This document shows positions 54,697-62,187 of a DNA stretch of 64,000 nucleotides, one piece after another. The DNA is from Lachnospiraceae bacterium JLR.KK002 (GTDB lineage: Bacteria; Bacillota; Clostridia; Lachnospirales; Lachnospiraceae): NCBI GenBank assembly GCA_036941025.1, contig JAYMNP010000001.1:1612001-1676000 (forward strand). Reading direction: 5' to 3'. The notes under the pieces are model-generated. The model saw only the letters and a list, made by a program, of their open reading frames with translations. It did not search any database and was not told the DNA's origin. The translations under genes were made by a program, and so were the position numbers. Within the stretch, counting starts at the first letter, position 1. Every line of letters starts with the position of its first letter.

Positions 54697-54960
54697 AAAA
54701 AAATCCCATGCAGTATATAAATACTGCATGGGACGTAATATACGCGGTTCCACCCTGCTTGTTCTGTCCTATAAAGTATACTTATTGAACTGATTATGCT
54801 CAATAAAGTACAGAAACAGAACCTCTCATTCCGACGGTAACGGAGTCACCGGGCTTATGCCAGCTCAAGGGCGGTCTTCGGCTGCTTCCTGCCAAACCGT
54901 TTCCAGCTCCCGAACAGTTCTTCTGTTCTTCGACGGTTCTCTCTGCCTGTTCTTTCCTAA
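54697..54960 (-). ncRNA. T-box leader (threonine)
   Basis: The T-box core AGGGTGGAACCGCG is on the minus strand at 54743-54756. The terminator stem (TCCCATGCAGTAT and its complement, 54704-54733) and a seven-T run follow it, just before the small membrane-protein gene. A stem III-like hairpin CGGTGACTCCGTTACCG lies near 54850. ACC followed by G at 54873-54875 is a plausible specifier codon for threonine, in line with thrS. The 5' boundary is approximate. Confidence 0.88.
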
Positions 54961-55105
54961 TATAATCATTCTTTCTCATATTATATTTTCTTATATTATA
55001 TATAGAAGAAACCCGGCATTTCGCAGCTTACTCTTCCTGTCAGCGCCTTTTCTGATTCAGTTCTCTATTACTATAATCCTTTTTTCTTCATCTGTAAAGG
55101 GATTT

Positions 55106-55612
55106 TTACTTATTTCTTCCGCAGCACTTTTTGTATTTTTTTCCGCTGCCGCAGGGACATGGGTCGTTGGGATAAATTTTTTCCTCTTTTATAATCGTAC
55201 CGGACTTCTTCTGCTCCAGATACAGTCTGTGTCTGGTTTCTTCATCATAGATTTTCTCCCACTGGGGAAGCTCATAGAGCCAGTCTGCCTTTGCATCCAC
55301 CATATTTTTGTAGAGCTTCTCCTTATCAAATGCCAGACTTACCCTGGTGTCTTCTTCCATTTCTTCAATGGGATTCGGGGTAATCAGACTGTCATTAATA
55401 CCGTCCAGAAATCCTGTCATATCCATAATGGACAGTTCGTATTTCTCCGCCAGTTCCTTTACGGTTCCTTCTACCGGCTGATCCGGATTCTCCAGTAACT
55501 GCTCATACACACCTTTTTCCAGAAGAAAATATCTCTGCCAGAATCTCTGAAGTTCTCCTTTGTTGGTTTCCTGATTGTATGCAATATCTTTCCACTGTTC
55601 TAATAATGCCAT
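55106..55612 (-). CDS. SEC-C zinc-binding-motif protein
   Basis: A 168-residue protein starting at the ATG at 55612, favoured over an in-frame ATG at 55624 because AAAGGATGG is then correctly spaced. The C-terminal [20 protein letters not shown] is the SEC-C motif, known from the SecA tail where it binds zinc and ribosomes or SecB. The N-terminal 140 residues are mostly helical and not assignable. It may be ribosome- or secretion-linked, but that is only inferred from the motif. Confidence 0.85.
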   Translation of the reverse strand: MALLEQWKDIAYNQETNKGELQRFWQRYFLLEKGVYEQLLENPDQPVEGTVKELAEKYELSIMDMTGFLDGINDSLITPNPIEEMEEDTRVSLAFDKEKLYKNMVDAKADWLYELPQWEKIYDEETRHRLYLEQKKSGTIIKEEKIYPNDPCPCGSGKKYKKCCGRNK

Positions 55613-55667
55613 ATTAAATACCATCCTTTACCACTTATTCTGTACCTGTCCTGTACATACTTATCAT

Positions 55668-55696
55668 AGTATAAACCATTTCCCTGGGTTTTTCAA
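55668..55696 (-). promoter_or_regulatory. Promoter of the SEC-C gene
   Basis: On the minus strand, TTGAAA (55691-55696) and TATACT (55668-55673) are 17 bases apart, about 55 bases upstream of the ATG. Confidence 0.6.
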
Positions 55697-55738
55697 AGGT
55701 ATTTTTTATAAATTTCCCGGATTAGCGTGCCCAGGGTA

Positions 55739-55904
55739 TTTCCTGTAAGATAAAAAACCCCCGCAAGGCTGTGCCTTACGGGAGTTTTTTAAAAAGGGGA
55801 GGATAAGTATTTAACCTTATCTTTGGTTCAAAGCATTCTGCTTTTACCGTTCAGGACAAGTGGGGGCTTTGTCCTGTTCGGATGGTAATAGTATGAACCG
55901 TTTC
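55739..55904 (-). ncRNA. Candidate structured small RNA with intrinsic terminator
   Basis: No protein gene fits here. On the minus strand a -10 TATAAA (55911-55916) would start an RNA near 55904. A closing stem GGTTCA/TGAACC (55825-55830 with 55894-55899) encloses two arms: AAGCA-TTC-TGCTT, and TTACC/GGTAA topped by CAGGACAA/TTGTCCTG. A GATAAG/CTTATC hairpin follows, then a terminator (stem CCCGTAAGGC with GCCTTGCGGG, 55760-55782) with six Ts and the trailer motif (55739-55754). The -35 is weak. I do not recognise the RNA family. Confidence 0.55.
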
Positions 55905-55933
55905 TGTTCTTTTATACAACATTTTTAAAATTT

Positions 55934-55963
55934 TTGCTATTTTTATTTCTGTTATGTTAAAAT
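55934..55963 (+). promoter_or_regulatory. Possible promoter of the spermidine-synthase-like gene
   Basis: TTGCTA (55934-55939) and TAAAAT (55958-55963) are 18 bases apart, about 75 bases before the ATG at 56039. The leader contains TAACAGTTCAGCC, which also occurs at 38594-38606. Confidence 0.45.
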
Positions 55964-56038
55964 AGGTAGTAACAGTTCAGCCGGCGCCATGCGCTGGACG
56001 GAACTATAGAATAAAATAACCCATAAAGGTGGTAGCTT

Positions 56039-57619
56039 ATGATTCAAAAAAATATTTCAGGTAACAAATATTTTCTGTATGTCACAGAATTTTTCTCCGG
56101 CATGTCCGTAATGGCTGTGGAACTGGGCGCAAGCCGCCTGATGGCTCCTTATTTCAGCTCTTCCCAGATTGTATGGACGGTAATCATCGGCGTCATCATG
56201 ATTGCCATGGCCCTGGGAAATGTATGGGGCGGCAGACTGGCAGACAGGACTTCTTCTCCGGACAGGCTGTATGGAAGGCTTCTTCTGGCCTCTGTCTGGA
56301 TTGCACTGATTCCTTTTGCCGGAAGGTATCTGATTGGCGGGATTTCCCTGCTCCTTGCGGCATTTGTCACCAGTAATTTTCTGGTATGGGCTGCTCTTTT
56401 TGCCTGTCTGGCTGTGTTTGCCTTTCCCTGCGTACTTCTTGGGACGGTTACCCCTTCTCTGGTAAAGTACTCGGTAAACAGCCTTGACAACAATGGAAAA
56501 ACCGTGGGTGAACTTGGGGCGCTGAATACCATCGGAAGCATTATCGGCACATTTCTGCCCACTTTTGTGACCATTCCTTCCGTGGGAACCGCCGTGACCT
56601 TTTTAATCTTTTCCGGTGTTCTGGCCCTTATCAGCATTGTTTACTTTGTCTCCATGCGGAAGAAAATGATAACATGCATGATGACCATCGTGCTGATTCT
56701 GGTGCTGGGATTTACTTCTTCCAGCTACAGCTTTGCATTCTGGGAACAGGATATTACGCTGGAGGATGAATCTATTTATAATTATCTGCAGGTAAAGGAA
56801 TCGGACTCTTCTGTGATTCTGTCCACCAACGTACTGTTCGGTGTTCAGTCCATTCTGATGAAGGATTCCAGGCTGACCGGCATGTATTATGACTATGCCC
56901 TGGCCGCGCCGCTGATGGCGGGCATTTCTGCCGATAATCCCGGTGACATTCTCATCCTGGGGCTTGGCACCGGAACCTTTGCCAAATACTGCAGCGAATA
57001 TTTTCCGGGCTGTTCCATAGAAGGCGTGGAAATTGACCGGAAAATTGCGGATCTGGCAGCAGAATACTTTGATTTGCCGGATTCTGTCCGGGTGTCTGTC
57101 TACGACGGACGTTCTTATCTTGCCGCTTCTGAGAAAACCTATGATGTGATTATGGTGGACGCCTATCAGGACATTACCATTCCCTTTCAGATGTCCTCCG
57201 TGGAATTTTTTACGGAGGTTCGGGAACATCTGGCTCCGAACGGGGTAATGGTGGTGAATATGAATATGAAATCCGGCTCCGAACACTCCATCAATGATTA
57301 TCTCTGCGATACCATAGGCTCCGTATTTGAACACGTTTATACCGCCCCTGTAAGCGGAGGTACCAACTGTGAGGTTTTTGCGTTTCAGTCTCCTGACGTT
57401 TTGAACACTTTTGAGACAGGAAGAAAGAGCCTGACAGATGAGGCTCTTTCTGATATGATGGAAACGGTTTCCGGCCAGATAACGCTGCGAGAATCCGGCA
57501 ATTTAATCCTCACCGACGATAAAGCCCCGGTAGAACTGCTGGGTATGCGGGTACTGGATGAAATTATCGCCGATGAGCTGGATTACTACCGGGAACTGTA
57601 TCTGGGAGAAATTTTTTAA
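56039..57619 (+). CDS. Fused membrane/spermidine-synthase-like protein
   Basis: A 526-residue protein. The N-terminal half has about seven membrane segments of the fused MFS/spermidine synthase type (MAVELGASRLMAPYFSSSQI, then GELGALNTIGSIIGTFLPTF). The C-terminal half is an aminopropyltransferase/methyltransferase-like Rossmann domain (DILILGLGTGTFAKY, GVEIDRKIADLAAEYF, VYDGRSYLA, VDAY). True polyamine synthase activity is not assured in these fusions. AAAGGTGG precedes the ATG. It is the only gene on its strand here and converges on the GH5 gene. Confidence 0.85.
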   Translation: MIQKNISGNKYFLYVTEFFSGMSVMAVELGASRLMAPYFSSSQIVWTVIIGVIMIAMALGNVWGGRLADRTSSPDRLYGRLLLASVWIALIPFAGRYLIGGISLLLAAFVTSNFLVWAALFACLAVFAFPCVLLGTVTPSLVKYSVNSLDNNGKTVGELGALNTIGSIIGTFLPTFVTIPSVGTAVTFLIFSGVLALISIVYFVSMRKKMITCMMTIVLILVLGFTSSSYSFAFWEQDITLEDESIYNYLQVKESDSSVILSTNVLFGVQSILMKDSRLTGMYYDYALAAPLMAGISADNPGDILILGLGTGTFAKYCSEYFPGCSIEGVEIDRKIADLAAEYFDLPDSVRVSVYDGRSYLAASEKTYDVIMVDAYQDITIPFQMSSVEFFTEVREHLAPNGVMVVNMNMKSGSEHSINDYLCDTIGSVFEHVYTAPVSGGTNCEVFAFQSPDVLNTFETGRKSLTDEALSDMMETVSGQITLRESGNLILTDDKAPVELLGMRVLDEIIADELDYYRELYLGEIF

Positions 57620-57657
57620 CATCTTTTCTTTCGTACGGTGTCATGGCTGCTGTCATA

Positions 57658-58650
57658 TCATTTCTGTTTCATCTGTTTTACCAGCCAGTTTCCCCAGGGG
57701 GTCAGGTCTTTGCTTTTCCAGCCGGAAGTTTTTTGGCTGGCAGATTTAATCAGGGCGGAACTTTCTCCTTTGTTGGAAAGGTTCCAGCCCATATAGCTGA
57801 TTTTGTTGCTTTTCAGAAATTTCATCCATCGGCTGCCTTCTTCTTTATTCAGGGCGCCATTTCCTGAGGCGTCTGAAATGCCAAATTCCGATACAAACAG
57901 AGGCAGTCCCCTGTCCAGGGCTGTCTGAGCCTTCTGCCGCAGGTATTCCCCATGGGTCCCTGCATAAAAATGCAGGGTATACATAAGATTTTTCCCTTTA
58001 ACCGGACTTTGGGCGGCCGCATCCACGTCCTGGGACCAGTTGGGCGTTCCAATCAGAATCACTGCATGTTTGTCTTTGGAGCGGATGGCCTTTACCACCT
58101 TCCCGGCATAGGTTTTAATATCTTCCCAGGAAGTTCCCCCGTTGGGTTCATTGCAGATTTCATAAATCACATTGGTATAATTCTTATATTTCGACGCCAT
58201 TTTCTTAAAAAAAGCCACTGCTTCTTTTTCATAAGTCCTGGGATTTCCGTCGCTTAAAATGTGCCAGTCGATAATCACATACAGCCCCGCTTTTGCGGCA
58301 TATTTCACGCCCTGGTCTATCTGTTTCTCCAGTGCCTTGCGGTTGGCGCTGTCTCCGGTACAGTATCCGTTGTATTCACCGGTATACATGGCCAGACGCA
58401 CCGCATTGATATTCCAGTTCTTTTTCATATAGGAAAATGCTTTCTGATTCACATATTCCGGATACCAGGAAAGCCCGTGGGTGCTCACCCCTCTGAGCTG
58501 AACCGTTTTTCCTTTTTCATTCACAAGCCGGGTTCCCTTCACCTTAAGAGCCGGAAGTTTTGCCCCATACACCGGCATACATTCCAGTGTGGTGAGGCAA
58601 AGGACTGCCAGCAGACAGGCAAAGAGCGTTCTCACTCTGTTTTTCTTCAT
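57658..58650 (-). CDS. Secreted GH5 endoglucanase-like hydrolase
   Basis: A 330-residue protein with an N-terminal signal peptide (basic start, hydrophobic core, likely cleavage after VYG near residue 29) and one GH5 catalytic domain. The acid/base glutamate is in IYEICNEPNGGTSW and the nucleophile in LFVSEFGISDASG; the substrate-site RGVSTHGLSWYP and IIDWHILSDGNP fit the GH5_2 cellulase subfamily. There is no carbohydrate-binding module or dockerin. It probably attacks beta-glucan outside the cell. Confidence 0.92.
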   Translation of the reverse strand: MKKNRVRTLFACLLAVLCLTTLECMPVYGAKLPALKVKGTRLVNEKGKTVQLRGVSTHGLSWYPEYVNQKAFSYMKKNWNINAVRLAMYTGEYNGYCTGDSANRKALEKQIDQGVKYAAKAGLYVIIDWHILSDGNPRTYEKEAVAFFKKMASKYKNYTNVIYEICNEPNGGTSWEDIKTYAGKVVKAIRSKDKHAVILIGTPNWSQDVDAAAQSPVKGKNLMYTLHFYAGTHGEYLRQKAQTALDRGLPLFVSEFGISDASGNGALNKEEGSRWMKFLKSNKISYMGWNLSNKGESSALIKSASQKTSGWKSKDLTPWGNWLVKQMKQK

Positions 58651-58713
58651 AAGCTCCCTTCCTTTCTGTCTGTTTCAGCAATAAAGGCTGTCTGGCCTCA
58701 ATATACAAATCTG

Positions 58714-59121
58714 TCAGATGTTCAAAAAATCGGCTGGCGTAATTGCCGGGATTACGGATTTTGAAAAATCTTTCACATTGCGCGTTAAAATATAACTGGA
58801 GTTGTTTCTTTCTGCTACTGCATCCACTACTGCGTCCTCAAAATCGGGCATCTCCCGCATGAGTGCTGTCTGGACATCCATTCCCTGTACATCGGCAAAA
58901 GTGACAAGCCGGGACAACTGCTCAATCTGTTCCCTTGCCCGTTCTGCCGAGTGCAATGACCTGCGAAGCAGGTAGAAAATATCCGTAACCGCAGAAACTG
59001 AAACCATACATTCTGTTTCTGCTTTTATGGCCTTCCGCAAAGCAGCATAAGAATTCTGAAAGAAGGGTTCCCGCTTTCCCAAAATATCCATTATCACATT
59101 TGTATCAATCAAAAGATTCAT
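58714..59121 (-). CDS. PIN-domain toxin (VapC-like)
   Basis: A 135-residue PIN-domain ribonuclease. Conserved acidic residues appear in LIDTNVIMDIL (the first Asp), in SVSAVTDIFYLL, and in MPDFEDAVVDAVAE; TRNVKDF closes the active site. PIN toxins cut specific RNAs when freed from antitoxin. The start overlaps the antitoxin stop by 4 bases (ATGA). Confidence 0.88.
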   Translation of the reverse strand: MNLLIDTNVIMDILGKREPFFQNSYAALRKAIKAETECMVSVSAVTDIFYLLRRSLHSAERAREQIEQLSRLVTFADVQGMDVQTALMREMPDFEDAVVDAVAERNNSSYILTRNVKDFSKSVIPAITPADFLNI

Positions 59122-59339
59122 TGTCTCGCCAACCGTTCCTCTCTTTCCACATCTTCCACTGCTGCATCCTGCTCCGGGATAATTCCCACAAGGTTATCCA
59201 ATATAGCCAGCCTGTCAATAGCGGGGCTGGTTAGACGTGCGATATTTTTCCCATTTCTTGTAATAAAGATATCCTGCCTTGCGGCCAATTCCAGATATTT
59301 CCCCAGATTACTCTTAAATTCTGTTGCAGTAACAACCAT
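59118..59339 (-). CDS. Phd/YefM-family antitoxin
   Basis: A 73-residue protein of the Phd/YefM type: VVTATEFKSNLGKYLELAAR and DIFITRNGKNIARL form the DNA-binding N-terminal domain, and the acidic C-terminus would wrap the toxin. GGGAGGG precedes the ATG. It is the first gene of the pair, with a consensus promoter carrying repeated GTTCGAT operator-like sites. Confidence 0.88.
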   Translation of the reverse strand: MVVTATEFKSNLGKYLELAARQDIFITRNGKNIARLTSPAIDRLAILDNLVGIIPEQDAAVEDVEREERLARQ

Positions 59340-59385
59340 AAGAAAACCCTCCCTGCAAAATATAGTACAGTCACTTCCTGTTTAT

Positions 59386-59442
59386 ATTATACAAAAATCG
59401 AACAATTTTGTCAATTTAAAACGTTCGATTTATAATGTTCGA
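59386..59442 (-). promoter_or_regulatory. Consensus promoter and operator-like repeats of the toxin-antitoxin pair
   Basis: On the minus strand, TTGACA (59409-59414) and TATAAT (59386-59391), both perfect, are 17 bases apart. GTTCGAT lies in the spacer (59397-59403 on the plus strand as ATCGAAC) and two ATCGAAC copies lie upstream (59423-59429, 59437-59443 region). Confidence 0.75.
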
Positions 59443-59514
59443 TTACTATCATCCATTTAAAAATATACACTTTAAATTGTTTTTATATATGTTTTTTTCA
59501 CTGAAAGTTTCAAA

Positions 59515-60482
59515 TTACACCAGTTCATACTCTTTTTTCTCAATGACAACTCTGATATCCTCTATGCTTCTGCCTGTTGCAAGTGCAATCTGTTCCAACG
59601 TAAAATGATTCGTGTACATATTTAAAATAATTTTTTCTTCCTTTTCCACTCCTCCCCGGGCTCTGCCCTCAGCTCTGCCTTTCTCCCTGATTCCCTGGCT
59701 CAAATTACACATTGCGTTCACATCCTCTCTCATTTTATCATTTATAGGGATATTATACTCTGTTTCCATTATCCCCAGCTTTTCATCCGTGGATAGCTCT
59801 ATGGAAAGCATGGCGCTCAAAAGACGGTGCAGTTCATAGTTTTCATCATGTTCCGGAAGTTTACCGGTTATGCCTATCAGCACAATGTTCAGCAGATCAG
59901 GCCCGCCTTTCCACTGACTGGAGCCCAGAACCCTGTCATTTGTAAGATGCACGTAATCCATGCTATTTTCTTCCATGTTCATGCAAATCCGGATGCTGTA
60001 AACAGGTTTTATGTCGTCATAATGGGTTTTTACAAAATCCCTCTCTTTCTGAGAAGAAATCAGCCGACTCACATAAAATACCGCCCTGTTCCATATATGG
60101 TATCCTGAAGAAATGTCCTTCTGTGCCTCCAGGTTCACGATAATCTGTGAAATTCCGTCTTTCATCCGTACATAAAAGACGATGTCAAACCTTACAAGCC
60201 CTTCATTGATTTCCGCACTTTCTGTATTCAGCCCCACAATCCGCTGTCCGTTTTTTCCTTTTGCCGCATTGGTCTGTCCCGGCTCAACCGGAACTGCACT
60301 GATGTATGGTTCCCCTTCAATATATGGCACAACATCTTCCGGTTCCATTTTCCGAAACTCATTTACTGTCTTTACCAGGATATGCGCCAGAATGATTTTA
60401 TTCCCCAGCAGACGCTTCGCCTTTTCATCATACTGTGATCCATATCTGCCGCGTTGATTGCTCTTTTTATCTCCGTGTCCAC
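59515..60482 (-). CDS. Rpn-family PD-(D/E)XK nuclease/transposase-like protein, 5' end unclear
   Basis: The body from GDKKSNQRGRYGSQYDEKAK onward is a typical Rpn/PD-(D/E)XK 'transposase' of about 320 residues. The nuclease core is FDIVFYVR with NLEAQKD, and there is an acidic/basic C-terminal helix. No normal start fits its frame. AAGGAGG (60489-60495) is 6 bases before a GTG at 60482, but that GTG is one base out of frame. One extra A in the A5 run (60464-60468 on the plus strand as T5) would join them. Otherwise the frame runs on upstream through a TTG at 60513 into the 72-bp repeats. Confidence 0.7.
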
Positions 60483-60530
60483 AACCATCCTCCTTCAGCT
60501 TATTTATGGGCAATGTCGTGTTTAACAATA

Positions 60531-60746
60531 TTATACCATAATCACTCCGTGATATGATATGGTAATTTATGCGCACTTCGGCGCTTATAACATCTGTCGA
60601 TATTATACTATAATCACTCCGTGATATGGTATGGTAATTTATGCGCACTTCGGCGCTTATAACATCTGTCGATATTATACTATAATCACTCCGTGATATG
60701 GTATGGTAATTTATACGCACTTCGGCGCTTATAACATCTGTCGATA
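60531..60746. repeat. 72-bp triple-hairpin tandem repeat, locus B
   Basis: Three 72-base units (60531-60602, 60603-60674, 60675-60746), nearly identical to each other and differing from locus A at about nine positions. The ATCAC/GTGAT and GCGC/GCGC hairpins are kept. The units stay open in the same frame as the Rpn gene downstream. The next 300 bases (60747-61053) hold no gene I can support. Confidence 0.95.
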
Positions 60747-61053
60747 TTATATCCTGAAATACCTTCTTAAGCAATTGGCATTTTTCCTTTAGAATTTTCT
60801 GATTTCCCGTGTGCCCGGTCAGGAATCAGAATATAAAAGGTTCTGTTTGTTCGTGTGTGGCTGAAATATACAAAATGCAGGCCGATTTTTTTGATTTTTG
60901 CTCTTTTTTGCTGTTATGGCAACTCACTGATTTCGTGCGCTGCCCTGGGAGGTTAAATTGAGAAACTGTTTTTGCAGTCTCTCCTCGCAAAAAATTGACT
61001 GTAATGAAACTGACAGAAAGACTCAAACGGATTTTAACTGGTAATCGGATGCC

Positions 61054-61095
61054 AAAAGCCCGCGAAACCACAGTATTCCTGTACTTTCGCGGGCT
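61054..61095 (-). terminator. Intrinsic terminator of queA
   Basis: An 11-bp perfect stem (AGCCCGCGAAA at 61057-61067 with its complement at 61085-61095) followed by TTTT on the minus strand, 20 bases past the queA stop. Confidence 0.8.
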
Positions 61096-61114
61096 TTCCT
61101 CCACCCATTTTTTC

Positions 61115-62182
61115 TCATACCACAAGCATTGCGTCTCCGAAACTGAAAAATCTGTACTTTTCCCGCACTGCTGTTTCATAGGCATGTAGCACATGCTCTC
61201 TCCCCGCAAGGGCCGACACCAGCATGACCAGTGTGGATTCCGGCAGATGGAAATTGGTAATCAGGCCGTCCAGCACCTGGAACTGATAGCCGGGATAGAT
61301 AAATATATCGGTCCAGCCGCTGACTGGCGCTACAACGGTTCCGTTCGGAAATACTCTACTCTCCTGCTGTTTTTTTGCCTGCAGTGCCTTTGCCGCAGAT
61401 TCAATGGTGCGGCAGCTTGTGGTTCCCACACAGATAATCCGGCCGCCTCGCTGTCTGGTCTCATTGATGATTCTGGCCGCTGTTTCATCAATCTGATAGA
61501 ACTCAGAATGCATATGGTGATCCTGCACCTGTTCTGCTTTCACCGGCCGGAAGGTGCCAAGACCCACATGGAGAGTGACTTCCGCAATGGAAATTCCCTT
61601 TCTGCGGATTTCCTCCAGAAGTTCCGGTGTAAAATGCAGTCCGGCCGTGGGCGCCGCCGCAGAGCCTTCCTCTCTGGCATAAACGGTCTGGTAACGGTTT
61701 TTGTCCTGGAGAGGATGGGTAATGTAGGGCGGCAGAGGCATCTGGCCCAGCCGATCCAGAATTTCCTCAAAAATCCCCTCATAGGTAAACTGAATCAGAC
61801 GGTTGCCCTCTTCCGCGATTTCCAGCACTTCTCCTGTCAGCAACCCTCCGCCAAAGAAAATTCTGGTTCCGGGCCTGGCTTTTTTTCCCGGTTTTACCAG
61901 TGTTTCCCATATATCGTTTTCTTTTCTTTTCAGCAGCAGAATCTCGACTCTGCCATGGGTTCCTTCCCGTTCTCCAAAGAGCCTTGCAGGAATTACCCTG
62001 GTATTGTTGAGTACCAGACAGTCCCCTGGATTCAGATAATCTGCAATACGGCGAAACCCTGTATGCTCCAGTTCCCCCGTCTCTTTGTGAAGTACAAGAA
62101 GACGAGAGGCGGAACGGTCCTCCAGAGGGTCCTGGGCAATCAGTTCCGGGGGCAGCTCATAATAAAAATCTTTTACGTCCAT
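61115..62182 (-). CDS. queA: tRNA ribosyltransferase-isomerase QueA
   Basis: A 355-residue enzyme that transfers and isomerises the ribosyl group of SAM onto preQ1 in tRNA, giving epoxyqueuosine. Signatures: [14 protein letters not shown] at the start, [31 protein letters not shown] and [22 protein letters not shown] precedes the ATG. It follows pheT by 5 bases, probably in one transcript. Confidence 0.96.
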   Translation of the reverse strand: MDVKDFYYELPPELIAQDPLEDRSASRLLVLHKETGELEHTGFRRIADYLNPGDCLVLNNTRVIPARLFGEREGTHGRVEILLLKRKENDIWETLVKPGKKARPGTRIFFGGGLLTGEVLEIAEEGNRLIQFTYEGIFEEILDRLGQMPLPPYITHPLQDKNRYQTVYAREEGSAAAPTAGLHFTPELLEEIRRKGISIAEVTLHVGLGTFRPVKAEQVQDHHMHSEFYQIDETAARIINETRQRGGRIICVGTTSCRTIESAAKALQAKKQQESRVFPNGTVVAPVSGWTDIFIYPGYQFQVLDGLITNFHLPESTLVMLVSALAGREHVLHAYETAVREKYRFFSFGDAMLVV

Positions 62183-62187
62183 AAAGT

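Noticed and set aside
60826..61209. 127-codon minus-strand frame between the Rpn gene and queA
   Set aside because: It overlaps the queA 3' end and its terminator, lacks a ribosome-binding site and has no recognisable domain.
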